Source of the DNA: CAVQRC01 sp963715045
Lineage (GTDB): Bacteria; Planctomycetota; Planctomycetia; Pirellulales; Lacipirellulaceae
Length of the DNA stretch: 64,000 nt
Reading direction: 5' to 3'
NCBI GenBank assembly: GCA_963715045.1
Contig: CAVQRC010000004.1
Coordinates: 496,001 to 560,000 of the forward strand
Part shown: piece by piece, positions 1 to 8,858 of the stretch
Numbering within the stretch: the first letter of the stretch is position 1
How the letters are laid out: each line of letters opens with the position of its first letter
The notes under the pieces: model-generated
What the model saw: the letters and a program-made list of their open reading frames with translations, nothing else
Database searches by the model: none
What the model was told of the DNA's origin: nothing
Translations under genes and position numbers: made by a program

Positions 1-1292
1 ACGGCCTGGGTTTCGACGGCTCCAGCATCCGCGGCTGGCAGGCGATCAACGAGAGCGACATGATTCTGGTGCCGCAGCCCGAGTCCGCGATTGTCGATCC
101 GTTCACCAAGTTGCCGACGCTGATGATGATCTGCAACATTCAGGATCCGATCACTCGCGAAGACTATACCCGCGATCCGCGCAACGTCGCCCGCAAGGCG
201 GTCAACTACCTCAAGAGCACCGGGATCGCCGATACGTGTTACATCGGACCCGAAGCAGAATTCTTCATCTTCGACGACGTTCGCTATGAGCAGACGCCGA
301 ACGAGGCATTCTTCTTCGTGGACAGCATCGAAGGGCAGTGGAACCGCGGCAAGAATACCAAGGCGGCCGGCGAGGGCCCCAACCTGGGCAACAAACTACG
401 GCACAAAGAAGGTTATTTTCCCGTCCCGCCTGCCGACCAGATGATGGACATCCGCAATGAAATGATGCAGGTGATGGTCGATTCGGGTTTGAGTGTCGAA
501 GCCCAGCATCACGAAGTCGGAACGGCAGGCCAGTCGGAAATCGATCTGCAGTTCAGCGAGCTGGTACAGATGGCCGACAACATGTGCCTCTACAAGTACA
601 TCGTCAAGAACGTGGCGTACAAACACGGCAAGACGGTGACTTTCATGCCCAAGCCGATCTACGGCGACAACGGCTCCGGCATGCACACCCACTTATCGCT
701 CTGGAAGGGTGACGATCCGCTGTTTGCCGGCAGCGGCTATGCGGGCCTCAGCGACTCGGCCCTGTTCGCCATTGGTGGCCTGCTCCGGCACGCCCCCAGC
801 ATCCTGGCCTTCACGAATCCGACGACCAACAGCTACAAGCGACTCGTCCCTGGTTACGAGGCTCCGGTGAACCTCGCCTACTCGCAGCGGAATCGTTCGG
901 CCGCCTGCCGGATACCCATGTACAGTGCGAGCCCGAAGTCGAAGCGGGTCGAATTCCGCTGCCCCGATCCGAGTTGTAATCCCTACCTCGCCTTCTCCGC
1001 GATGTTGATGGCGGCCCTGGATGGGATTCAAAACAAGATCCATCCAGGCGAACCGCTCGACAAAGATATTTACGACCTGCCGCCCGAGGAGCTCGCCGAA
1101 GTGCCGACCACGCCCGGTTCACTCGAAGCAGCCCTGGCAGCACTCCACAAGGATCACGAATTCCTGCTCCGCGGAGATGTCTTCACCGAGGATGTGATCA
1201 GCACGTGGATCCACTACAAAACTGAGAACGAGACCAAGGCCCTGGCGCTCCGGCCGCATCCCGCCGAGTTCTGCATGTACTACGACATCTGA
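1..1292 (+). CDS. glnA: Glutamine synthetase type I (5' partial)
   Basis: ATP-dependent synthesis of glutamine from glutamate and ammonia in the cytoplasm. The reading frame is open from base 3 and the first visible residues include FDGSSIRGW, a conserved N-terminal GSI motif, so only the first few dozen residues lie outside the window. The metal and substrate segments are present (EAEFFIFD, EVGTAGQSEID, NGSGMHTHLS, NRSAACRIP, RVEFRCPDPS). A tyrosine at 1071-1073 in the context KDIYDLPPEE matches the adenylylation site of enterobacterial GlnA, so activity may be controlled by GlnE-type adenylylation (inference). The C-terminus HPAEFCMYYDI is typical. It converges on gltA across an 81-bp gap holding a short direct repeat. 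Confidence 0.97.
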   Translation, partial: GLGFDGSSIRGWQAINESDMILVPQPESAIVDPFTKLPTLMMICNIQDPITREDYTRDPRNVARKAVNYLKSTGIADTCYIGPEAEFFIFDDVRYEQTPNEAFFFVDSIEGQWNRGKNTKAAGEGPNLGNKLRHKEGYFPVPPADQMMDIRNEMMQVMVDSGLSVEAQHHEVGTAGQSEIDLQFSELVQMADNMCLYKYIVKNVAYKHGKTVTFMPKPIYGDNGSGMHTHLSLWKGDDPLFAGSGYAGLSDSALFAIGGLLRHAPSILAFTNPTTNSYKRLVPGYEAPVNLAYSQRNRSAACRIPMYSASPKSKRVEFRCPDPSCNPYLAFSAMLMAALDGIQNKIHPGEPLDKDIYDLPPEELAEVPTTPGSLEAALAALHKDHEFLLRGDVFTEDVISTWIHYKTENETKALALRPHPAEFCMYYDI

Positions 1293-1307
1293 ATCCCTGC
1301 GGCGTCT

Positions 1308-1353
1308 GATTCCCGGCAGCGTGTGATTCCCGGCAGCGTGTGATTCCCGGCAG
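1308..1353. repeat. 17-bp direct repeat between glnA and gltA
   Basis: Two complete copies and one partial copy of gattcccggcagcgtgt sit head to tail in the gap between the converging glnA and gltA stops. No T-tract follows, so I do not call it a terminator. Confidence 0.8.
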
Positions 1354-1373
1354 TGACCGCGGCGATGACGCGG

Positions 1374-2672
1374 CTACCGCCAATCCGGATCGACGTAATC
1401 GCGTTCGGTCGGTCCCACGTAGACCTGCCGCGGTCGGTAGATGCGGCCGTCCGCGGCCCGGGCCTCCATCCAATGGGCAATCCAGCCCGGCATCCGGCCG
1501 ATCGCGAACATCACCGTGTACATATTCGTCGGAATGCCGATTGCCCTCAGCAGAATGCCCGAATAGAAATCGACGTTCGGGTACAGATTGCGGCTGACGA
1601 AATAGTCGTCGTCCAAAGCGCACTCTTCCAGACGCTGTGCGATATCCAGCAGCGGATCGGAACGGCCGAGCTTGTTCAAGACCCGCGTCGCGTGCTTGCG
1701 AAGGATGTAAGCTCGCGGATCGTAACTCTTGTAAACGCCATGGCCGAATCCGAATAGCTTGCACTTCTTCTGCTTGACACCCTCGATCAGGTCGCTGACC
1801 TTCATCCCGGTTTGATGGATGTGTTTGAGCTGCTCGATGACCGCGACATTCGCTCCGCCGTGTAGAGGTCCCCACAAGGCACACACGCCGGCGGCACAGG
1901 ACGCGAACAAGTTCGCGCCCGAGGAACCCACCATGCGGACCGTGGAAGTCGAGCAGTTCTGTTCGTGATCGGCATGCAACAGGAAAAACGTCGACAACGC
2001 GCGAAGAATATCCGGGTCCGGCTCATAACGCCGCGCCGGCAACGAGAACATCAGGTGCAGGAAATTGTGGCAGTAGTTGAGGTCCGGTTCGGGGTACATC
2101 AACGGCTGTCCAATCGACGTCTTATAGGCATACGCCGCGACGGTTCGAATCTTCGAAATCAGCCGCGCAGCGGCATTCTCGAAACCCGCTTCGTCTTCCA
2201 TTTCCATGACGTCTGAGTTGTAGCACGAGAGCGTGTTGATCATCGACGAGAGAATCGCCATCGGATGCCCGCTCGGCGGATAGCCCAGAAACGAGTTCCG
2301 CATTCCCTCATGAATCATCTCGTGCTCAGTCAACAAATCCCGGAAGCAGGCAAGGTGATCGCTGGTCGGCAATTGCCCATAGATCAGCAGCAGTGCCGTT
2401 TCGATAAACGTCGACTTCTCCGCGAGCTGCTCGATCGGGATGCCCCGATAACGAAGAATCCCCTCCTCGCCGTTGATGTAGGTAATCGCCGAGCGCACCG
2501 ATCCCGTATTCCGGTAACCCTCATCAAGCGTGATGAAACCGGTTTGATCGCGGAGCCGGGAGATATCGATCGCCTGCTCGTTCTCGCTGCCAATCACCAC
2601 CGGCAGTTCGACCGACCGATCGTTGAGATTGAGTTCAGCGGAGTTATTCAAATTGAGTGATTGGATCTGCAT
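1374..2672 (-). CDS. gltA: Citrate synthase (hexameric, type II)
   Basis: Condenses acetyl-CoA and oxaloacetate to citrate, the entry step of the TCA cycle. The 432-aa product shows the conserved catalytic set: His in LHGGAN, His in GFGHGVYKSYDPR and Asp in PNVDFYSG. The length and the N-terminal beta-rich extension match the bacterial NADH-sensitive type. The start at 2672 is chosen because GGAGG lies 5 bases upstream; the ORF could extend to 2723, but those residues look unconserved. It is adjacent to the 3-hydroxypropionate bicycle genes and uses their product acetyl-CoA, which may be coincidence. Confidence 0.96.
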   Translation of the reverse strand: MQIQSLNLNNSAELNLNDRSVELPVVIGSENEQAIDISRLRDQTGFITLDEGYRNTGSVRSAITYINGEEGILRYRGIPIEQLAEKSTFIETALLLIYGQLPTSDHLACFRDLLTEHEMIHEGMRNSFLGYPPSGHPMAILSSMINTLSCYNSDVMEMEDEAGFENAAARLISKIRTVAAYAYKTSIGQPLMYPEPDLNYCHNFLHLMFSLPARRYEPDPDILRALSTFFLLHADHEQNCSTSTVRMVGSSGANLFASCAAGVCALWGPLHGGANVAVIEQLKHIHQTGMKVSDLIEGVKQKKCKLFGFGHGVYKSYDPRAYILRKHATRVLNKLGRSDPLLDIAQRLEECALDDDYFVSRNLYPNVDFYSGILLRAIGIPTNMYTVMFAIGRMPGWIAHWMEARAADGRIYRPRQVYVGPTERDYVDPDWR

Positions 2673-2891
2673 CGGAGCCTCCAGAGGGGGTGGCGGTTTC
2701 CGTACGAGCATGTCCTGTACCATATACCCGCCGAATCCTGGTTCGGGAAGTGTGCGTATCCGCGCACACGCTTTCGCCCTGCGCCTGGCGTTGCAACGCT
2801 TGAATTTTGTATTTCGCGCCGGGCTACAACGTGCACGGGTCGTGCGGTTTGCGCAAAATTTAAGCAGTCCGTGGTGAGAGAGTCAGCAGTG

Positions 2892-3752
2892 TCAGCCGAA
2901 CTCGACCCTCGCCGTCATCGCGGTCCGACCGTCGGGGCCGTCGGCCTGGAGTTCAACACGCCCGTCGGCCGGCGTCGCGAGGAGGCGAATCGGCGCGGCG
3001 TCGAAGAGCGGCCCCTGGCCCCGAAAACTGAACGCGGCGACCGGTCTGGGATTTCTTTCGCAGGCCAGTTTCAGCAGCAGCATGGCGGTCAACGGGCCAT
3101 GAACGACAAGTCCGGGATAGCCTTCTTCTTGGCTGGCGTAGGGACGATCGTAGTGAATTCGATGGGCGTTAAAGGTCAATGCCGAGAAGCGAAACAGCAA
3201 CCGCGTATCGGGGACGACCGTCCGCGACCAGGCGGGTTCGGCGACGGCCGGTAGTTTGACCGGCATCGGTGGGGGGATTGGTGGTCCAGGCTGACGATAG
3301 ACGATGTCTTGCTCCTCTTCGAGGCACACGCCATCGTCCTGCAGCACGCGGTAACGGACGGTGACGAATGCCAATTCGCCGCTGCGTCCGGACTTCTTGG
3401 CGAGCTTCTCAAGCACGGCCTCGCGACGGGCCGGACGACCGATGACAAGCGGCCGATGCCAGCGTAGTCGGGCTCCGGCAAACATCCGTCGCGGAAAGGG
3501 AATCGGTGGCATAAAACTGCTGGCTTCGCGGTGGGGATGTCCATCGGTGCCGAGCTTTGCCTGAGGAGCCGTCGCGAGAAAGTAAAACCAGTGCCACAGC
3601 GGTGGCAAATCCGTTCCCTGCTCGAACCGCTCGAGATCCTCCCCCAGCGTCGCCGCCGCTGCCCGAGCCGTAGCCGGACTCAGATCGTCCCCGACCGTCT
3701 CGCGGCGGCCCAGCCAGTGCGAATAATCTTCGGTCGATGTGGGTTCGCTCAT
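2892..3752 (-). CDS. meh: Mesaconyl-C4-CoA hydratase
   Basis: Hydrates mesaconyl-C4-CoA to (S)-citramalyl-CoA, the step before the final lyase reaction of the glyoxylate-assimilation cycle of the 3-hydroxypropionate bicycle. The 286-aa protein is a double-hotdog, HTD2/FAS1-like dehydratase. The C-terminal half carries the active-site type segment FNAHRIHYD followed by YPGLVVHGPLT, and the N-terminal half holds LPPLWHWFYF, typical of this family. It is transcribed divergently from smtA-smtB-mct-mcl-mch, the other genes of the same pathway, with 208 bp between the starts. The family assignment is strong; the specific substrate rests largely on this context. An alternative is a generic acyl-CoA hydratase of the same fold. 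Confidence 0.88.
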   Translation of the reverse strand: MSEPTSTEDYSHWLGRRETVGDDLSPATARAAAATLGEDLERFEQGTDLPPLWHWFYFLATAPQAKLGTDGHPHREASSFMPPIPFPRRMFAGARLRWHRPLVIGRPARREAVLEKLAKKSGRSGELAFVTVRYRVLQDDGVCLEEEQDIVYRQPGPPIPPPMPVKLPAVAEPAWSRTVVPDTRLLFRFSALTFNAHRIHYDRPYASQEEGYPGLVVHGPLTAMLLLKLACERNPRPVAAFSFRGQGPLFDAAPIRLLATPADGRVELQADGPDGRTAMTARVEFG

Positions 3753-3960
3753 GCCGGTCCTCGATACGCTGGACGCCTTAGCAGATCATTCAAGGCAATT
3801 GCTATTGCAGCGAGCTTCTAGCGTGACTCGCCCTCGGATAATACCATTCCTGCTGTTGGGTGAACGACGGTCACGCATTGAATCTCACGAGATCTCCCCG
3901 CGACATCCCTCTTGCCGCAGGCGTATCTCCGACAAACCACCCGTCGCAGGAGCAACCCGA
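3753..3960. promoter_or_regulatory. Divergent promoter region between meh and smtA
   Basis: This 208-bp gap separates the divergent starts of meh and the smtA-mch operon and must hold promoters for both unless transcription enters from outside. On the plus strand a TAATAC hexamer occurs at about 3838-3843, but no convincing -35 partner is visible. AGGAG at 3948-3952 is the ribosome site for smtA. No clear operator palindrome was found. Confidence 0.4.
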
Positions 3961-5220
3961 TTGAACGAGCAAGACTCAACTCCCCCCGCCAACACCCCCG
4001 ACGCTACCGGCGATTCCGCGAAGAAACTGCCGATGTCCGGGATTCGAGTGCTGGACGTGGGGACATTCCTGGCCGGTCCGCATGCCGCTTCGATTCTCGG
4101 AGAGTTCGGCGCCGAGGTGTTCAAGATCGAGCACCCGATCGCCGGCGATCCGATGCGTCGCTTTGGTACGCCCACGCAGCGGCACGATGCGACGCTGGCC
4201 TGGCTGACCGAGGGCCGCAACCGCAAGTCGGTCACGATCGACCTGCGTCAGGAACAAGGTGTCAGCGTGTTTCTCAAGCTTGTCGCGAAGTCCGACGTGG
4301 TGATCGAGAACTTCCGACCCGGCACGATGGAGCAATGGGGGTTGGGATGGCCGATCCTCAGCGAAGCGAACCCCGGTCTGGTGATGCTGCGGGTATCGGG
4401 ATATGGACAAACGGGACCGTACCGTCGCCGATCTGGCTTCGCCCACATCGCCCACGCGTTCGGAGGGCTCTCGTATCTGGCGGGCTTCCCCGGAGAGACT
4501 CCGGTCGTGCCGGGAACGGTTCCGCTCGGGGATTACATCACGAGCCTGTACGGGGCGATTGGCATTCTGCTGGCCCTGCGGTACCGCGATCTGACGGGTC
4601 GGGGGCAGGTAATCGACATCGGCATCTACGAGGCCGTGTTTCGCCAGCTGGACGAGATCGCAGCCGCCTACGGGCTGTTCGGCAAAGTGCGTGAGCGCGA
4701 GGGCGCTGGTAGCTTTGTCGCCGTACCGCACGGTCATTTCTGCACCAGCGACGACAAGTGGGTCGCGATCGCCTGCACCACTGACAAGATGTTTGAACGC
4801 CTCGCCGAAGCGATGGAGAAGCCGGAGTTGGCTTCGGCAAGCCTGTACGGCGAGCAACGCAAACGGCTCGCGGCCCGCGATCTGGTCAATCAGATCGTCA
4901 CCGAATGGATCGGCTCGCTGGATCGCGAAGAAGTTATCCAGCGGTGCCTCGAAAAACAGGTACCTGTTGGCAAAGTGAACAGCATCGCCGACATTTTTGC
5001 GGATGAACATTTTCAAGCGCGGGGCAACCTGGCACGCGTCGAGGCCGAAGGACTGGGTGAGGTCGTGGTCCCCGGCGTGCTGCCGACCCTGTCCGAGACC
5101 CCCGGCCGGATTACGAATCTGGGCCCTCCCTTGGGGAATGCCACCTATGAAGTGATGCGGGACCTGCTGGGAATCTCCGCGGCGGACATCGAACGGATGC
5201 GGAAGAACAAGATTGTTTGA
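3961..5220 (+). CDS. smtA: Succinyl-CoA:malate CoA-transferase, SmtA-like subunit
   Basis: Class III (CaiB/BaiF) CoA-transferase of 419 aa. In Chloroflexus SmtA and SmtB act together to move CoA from succinyl-CoA to (S)-malate (and citramalate), giving malyl-CoA for the lyase. The family core is clear: IRVLDVGTFLAGP at the N-terminus, ENFRPGTMEQWGLG, and the segment LGDYITSLYG whose Asp matches the catalytic, CoA-ester-forming aspartate. The start is TTG at 3961, preceded 8 bases upstream by AGGAG; an ATG at 4033 would cut a non-conserved 24-residue leader, and the longer ORF from 3739 would run into meh. It is a paralogue of the next gene. Which of the two is SmtA is less certain than the family. 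Confidence 0.85.
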   Translation: MNEQDSTPPANTPDATGDSAKKLPMSGIRVLDVGTFLAGPHAASILGEFGAEVFKIEHPIAGDPMRRFGTPTQRHDATLAWLTEGRNRKSVTIDLRQEQGVSVFLKLVAKSDVVIENFRPGTMEQWGLGWPILSEANPGLVMLRVSGYGQTGPYRRRSGFAHIAHAFGGLSYLAGFPGETPVVPGTVPLGDYITSLYGAIGILLALRYRDLTGRGQVIDIGIYEAVFRQLDEIAAAYGLFGKVREREGAGSFVAVPHGHFCTSDDKWVAIACTTDKMFERLAEAMEKPELASASLYGEQRKRLAARDLVNQIVTEWIGSLDREEVIQRCLEKQVPVGKVNSIADIFADEHFQARGNLARVEAEGLGEVVVPGVLPTLSETPGRITNLGPPLGNATYEVMRDLLGISAADIERMRKNKIV

Positions 5221-5288
5221 GGCAGCCACGGAATCTGCCCGGCGACCGCAGTTGCGGCCGGAGCGGGCGTTCATCGGAGAGTAAGCGT

Positions 5289-6509
5289 ATGGCCAGAGAA
5301 GGCGAAACGGAGCTGCCACTCGACGGGATCCGCGTGATCGACGTCGCGACGGTGATCGCAGGGCCCTACTGCGCCAGTATCCTGGGAGAATTCGGCGCCG
5401 ACGTCATCAAAGTCGAGCATCCTCTCGGTGGCGACGCCCTCCGTCGTTTCGGTACGCCAACCGAACGCGGTGACACACTTACCTGGCTCAGCGAAGCCCG
5501 CAACAAGAAATCGGTCACCATCGATTTGCACCATGCCGAAGGGGTCGATCTGTTCAAGAGTCTGATCGCGAATTCGGACATCTTGTGCGAGAACTTCCGC
5601 CCGGGCACGCTCGAGAAGTGGGGGCTCGGCTGGGAAGTCCTCCGTGAAGTGAATCCTGGCTTAATCATGTTGCGGGTCACTGGCTACGGGCAAACCGGTC
5701 CCTATCGGAACCGCCCGGGGTTCGCCCGCATCGCCCACGCAGTCGGTGGGTTGGCCTACCTTTCCGGAATGCCGAAGGGTCCTCCGGTGACCCCGGGTTC
5801 CACCACACTGGGCGATTACATGACGGGGCTTTATGGCTGCCTGGGCGTGTTGCTGGCGTTGCGGCACCGCGAGGAAACCGGCGTAGGGCAATACATCGAC
5901 GCGGCACTGTACGAATCGGTTTTTCGCTGCACGGATGAATTGGCGGCCGCCTACAGCATGTTCGGCTCGGTCCGGGAGCGGCACGGGCCAACCCACAACG
6001 ACTTCGCGTGCCCCTATGGACACTTTCCTACGAAAGACGGCAGTTGGGTCGCAATCGCGTGTGCGACCGACAAACTGTTCGAACGGCTTGCCCAGGCGAT
6101 GGGCCGACCCGAGCTCGCATCGCACAGTATTTACGGAGACCAGAGCACGCGCCTGGAGCACCGTCACGACGTCAATGAGATCGTTCGTGACTGGTGCGGT
6201 TCGTTGACTCGAGAGGAAGTCCTGCAGCGGTGCTTTGAGACGGGCGCGCCGGCAGGGCCGCTCAACACGATCGCCGACATCTTCGGCGACCGCCAGTTTC
6301 ATGCCCGCCAGAACCTCGTCGCCATCGAAGACGAAGATGTCGGCGAAACGGTGATTGTGCCGTCGGTGATTCCCCGGTTGTCGGAGACACCGGGGCGGAT
6401 CAAACACCTGGGGCCACGGCTCGGGCAGGATACGGAAGAAGTCTTGCGAGACTTGTTGGGTGTGAGTGATCAAGAGATTGAAGAGCTGCGTCGTTCGAGA
6501 GTGATCTGA
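5289..6509 (+). CDS. smtB: Succinyl-CoA:malate CoA-transferase, SmtB-like subunit
   Basis: Second class III CoA-transferase (406 aa), paralogous to smtA throughout its length. The N-terminus GIRVIDVATVIAGPYCASI and the segments GDALRRFGTP, CENFRPGTLEKWGLGW and TLGDYMTGLYG (catalytic Asp) agree closely with my recollection of Chloroflexus SmtB. It would form the malyl-CoA/citramalyl-CoA producing transferase with the preceding gene product. ATG at 5289 is chosen because the family's conserved region begins about 12 residues later and a GGAGAG sequence precedes it; the frame is open upstream to 5217. The gene lies 68 bp after smtA and 31 bp before mct, consistent with one transcript. Confidence 0.87.
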   Translation: MAREGETELPLDGIRVIDVATVIAGPYCASILGEFGADVIKVEHPLGGDALRRFGTPTERGDTLTWLSEARNKKSVTIDLHHAEGVDLFKSLIANSDILCENFRPGTLEKWGLGWEVLREVNPGLIMLRVTGYGQTGPYRNRPGFARIAHAVGGLAYLSGMPKGPPVTPGSTTLGDYMTGLYGCLGVLLALRHREETGVGQYIDAALYESVFRCTDELAAAYSMFGSVRERHGPTHNDFACPYGHFPTKDGSWVAIACATDKLFERLAQAMGRPELASHSIYGDQSTRLEHRHDVNEIVRDWCGSLTREEVLQRCFETGAPAGPLNTIADIFGDRQFHARQNLVAIEDEDVGETVIVPSVIPRLSETPGRIKHLGPRLGQDTEEVLRDLLGVSDQEIEELRRSRVI

Positions 6510-6540
6510 TTGCGCGAAATACCACGGGAAGGGTTGCCAG

Positions 6541-7749
6541 ATGGAGGGGATACTCAGTGGCCTGCGGGTCGTCGAGGGCACGGCGTTTGTCGCGGCGCCT
6601 TCCGGGGGAATGACTCTGGCTCAACTCGGCGCCGACGTGATTCGCTTTGATCCGATCGGGGGTAGCCTCGACATTGGCCGCTGGCCGCTGACCGGCGACG
6701 GCATGAGCCTCTGTTGGGCGGGGCTGAACAAAGGCAAACGTTCAATCGCGGTGAACTTTCGCGATCCGCGCGGGCAAGAGTTGCTCACACGGGTGATCTG
6801 CGGGGAGGGCGAGAATGCCGGGATCTTCAGCACCAACTTTCCCGCCCGCGGGTGGCTGAGCTACGAATCGCTGAAGGTTCATCGCGAAGACTTGATCATG
6901 GTCAACTTGACCGGCCGCCGCGATGGTGGCTCGGAAGTGGATTACACGGTCAACCCGCAGATCGGTTTCCCCTTGTTGACAGGTCCGCCCCACGCGGCGG
7001 AACCGGTCAATCACGTGCTCCCGGCGTGGGATTTCATTTCCGGCCAGATGATCGCCCTGGCGATCCTGGCTGCCGAGCGGCGACGGCGGATGAGCGGACG
7101 GGGTCAACTGGTGAAGTTAGCGCTGAAGGATGTGGCCCTGGCCGTGCTGGGACATTTCGGCATGATCGGCGAAGTGATGATCAACGACGTTGATCGGCCG
7201 AAGTACGGCAATTACCTGTACGGCGCGTTCGGGCGGGATTTCGAAACGAGCGATGGCAAGCGGGTGATGGTCGTCGGGTTGACCGCTTTGCAGTGGAAGT
7301 GCCTTTGCAGCGCCACGCTGCTGGGCGAAGAATTCGCCGCCATCGGCAGGCAATTGGCGCTTGATCTGAACGACGAAGGCAATCGCTTCCGGGCCCGGGA
7401 GGAAATCGCGGCTGCCTTGGAGCCCTGGTTTCGCCGGCGAACGCTGGACCAGGTGCGCGAGATCTTTGATGAGCATCGCGTCACATGGGGGCCGTACCGC
7501 ACCATCCGCGAAACGATTGAAACCGACCCGGATTGCTCGACAGACAACCCGATGTTCGACCTCGTCGAGCAGCCCGGAATCGGCACTTACCTGATGCCTG
7601 GCTCGCCGCTCGACTTCAGCGATGATCCCCGACTGCCTGTCCGGCCCGCACCCCGTCTCGGCGAGCATACGGACGAAATCCTCTCGGATGTGCTGGGCCT
7701 CAGCGAGACAGAAATTGGACGCTTACACGACGATGGAATCGTGCAGTAG
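6541..7749 (+). CDS. mct: Mesaconyl-CoA C1-C4 CoA transferase
   Basis: Intramolecular class III CoA-transferase (402 aa) that shifts CoA from the C1 to the C4 carboxyl of mesaconate. The sequence diverges from the Smt pair and carries hallmarks of Chloroflexus Mct: GLRVVEGTAFVAAPSGGMTL at the N-terminus, LNKGKRSIAV, NLTGRRDGGSEVDYTVNP, and VLPAWDFISGQM with the presumed catalytic Asp. The tail LGEHTDEIL...LHDDGIV also fits. GGGAAGGG precedes the ATG. It is third in the operon, between smtB and mcl, as expected if the transferase feeds the hydratase Meh and then the lyase Mcl. Confidence 0.93.
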   Translation: MEGILSGLRVVEGTAFVAAPSGGMTLAQLGADVIRFDPIGGSLDIGRWPLTGDGMSLCWAGLNKGKRSIAVNFRDPRGQELLTRVICGEGENAGIFSTNFPARGWLSYESLKVHREDLIMVNLTGRRDGGSEVDYTVNPQIGFPLLTGPPHAAEPVNHVLPAWDFISGQMIALAILAAERRRRMSGRGQLVKLALKDVALAVLGHFGMIGEVMINDVDRPKYGNYLYGAFGRDFETSDGKRVMVVGLTALQWKCLCSATLLGEEFAAIGRQLALDLNDEGNRFRAREEIAAALEPWFRRRTLDQVREIFDEHRVTWGPYRTIRETIETDPDCSTDNPMFDLVEQPGIGTYLMPGSPLDFSDDPRLPVRPAPRLGEHTDEILSDVLGLSETEIGRLHDDGIVQ

Positions 7750-7799
7750 TCGCTCCCTCACAACCGCGGCCGCTGCTTCCCGCCATGAGGACTCCCACG

Positions 7800-8843
7800 A
7801 TGAAATTACCCTGCCAGTTCTACAAACCGCTCGCGATCGGCGCACCGCTCCCGTTGCGTGAACTCCCCGTCCGGCCGGAGCGCGTGATCCATTTCTTCCC
7901 GCCGCACCTGGAGAAGATTCGGGCCAAAATCCCTGCCACCGCCGCCCAGGTTGATGTCCTGTGCGGCAATCTCGAGGATGCGATTCCAGTCGACGCCAAA
8001 GAAGCCGCTCGCCAGGGGTTCATTGACGTCGCTCGAGCTACCGATTTCGGGGACACCGCTCTGTGGATTCGCGTCAATGCGATCAACAGCCCGTGGTTCC
8101 TCGATGATTTGACGCAGCTGGTCGAGGCCGTCGGCAACAAGCTGGACGTCATCATGATTCCCAAGGTTGAAGGCGTGTGGGATATCCACTTCGTCGATCA
8201 ATACCTGGCCCTCCTCGAGGCCCGCCACGGGGTGACTCGGCCGATCCTGTTGCACGCCCTGCTGGAAACGGCCGAGGGCGTCAAGAACGTCGAGCAAATC
8301 GCCGCCGCCAGCCCGCGGATGCATGGAATGAGTCTCGGGCCGGCAGATCTGGCCGCCTCCCGAGGAATGAAAACGACCCGTGTCGGTGGCGGCCATCCGT
8401 CGTACGGCGTGCTGGCGGATCCCGAACCGGGCAGCGAACACAGAGCTTTTATGCAACAGGATCTGTGGCACTACACGGTCGCCCGGATGGTCGATGCGTG
8501 CGTCTCGTGCGGCATCCGCGCGTTCTACGGTCCTTTCGGTGACTTGCAGGATGAAGCCGCATGCGAGGCACAATTTCGCAACGCGTTTCTGATGGGCTGC
8601 ACCGGTGCCTGGTCGTTGGCACCCAACCAGATACCGATCGCCAAGCGGGTCTTCAGTCCGGATGTCAACGAAGTGCTGTTTGCAAAACGAATCCTCGAAG
8701 CCATGCCGGACGGAACGGGCGTCGCCACGATCGACGGCAAGATGCAGGATGACGCGACCTGGAAACAGGCCAAAGTGATCGTGGATCTCGCGCGGCTCGT
8801 GGCCAGCAAAGACCCCGCCTTGGCGACCGCTTACGGATTTTGA
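7800..8843 (+). CDS. mcl: (S)-malyl-CoA / beta-methylmalyl-CoA / (S)-citramalyl-CoA lyase
   Basis: Trifunctional CitE-like lyase (347 aa) which in Chloroflexus cleaves malyl-CoA to acetyl-CoA and glyoxylate, condenses glyoxylate with propionyl-CoA to beta-methylmalyl-CoA, and cleaves citramalyl-CoA to acetyl-CoA and pyruvate. Near-identical segments to Chloroflexus Mcl are visible: FYKPLAIGAP, RELPVRPERV, VLCGNLEDAIP, IMIPKVEG, FYGPFGD and DGKMQDDATWKQAK. The Mg ligands correspond to Glu in LLETAEGV and Asp in LGPADLAASRG. Start 7800 is preferred over ATG 7785 because it matches the Chloroflexus N-terminus in length and has GAGGA upstream. The closeness to a chloroflexotal enzyme is the strongest single sign of lateral transfer in the cluster. 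Confidence 0.96.
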   Translation: MKLPCQFYKPLAIGAPLPLRELPVRPERVIHFFPPHLEKIRAKIPATAAQVDVLCGNLEDAIPVDAKEAARQGFIDVARATDFGDTALWIRVNAINSPWFLDDLTQLVEAVGNKLDVIMIPKVEGVWDIHFVDQYLALLEARHGVTRPILLHALLETAEGVKNVEQIAAASPRMHGMSLGPADLAASRGMKTTRVGGGHPSYGVLADPEPGSEHRAFMQQDLWHYTVARMVDACVSCGIRAFYGPFGDLQDEAACEAQFRNAFLMGCTGAWSLAPNQIPIAKRVFSPDVNEVLFAKRILEAMPDGTGVATIDGKMQDDATWKQAKVIVDLARLVASKDPALATAYGF

Positions 8844-8858
8844 GAACTCGAGGTTGCG

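Noticed and set aside
3976..5319. 447-aa ORF on the minus strand across smtA
   Set aside because: It is a full-length shadow of a clearly conserved plus-strand gene; high GC gives long antisense frames. No family resemblance.
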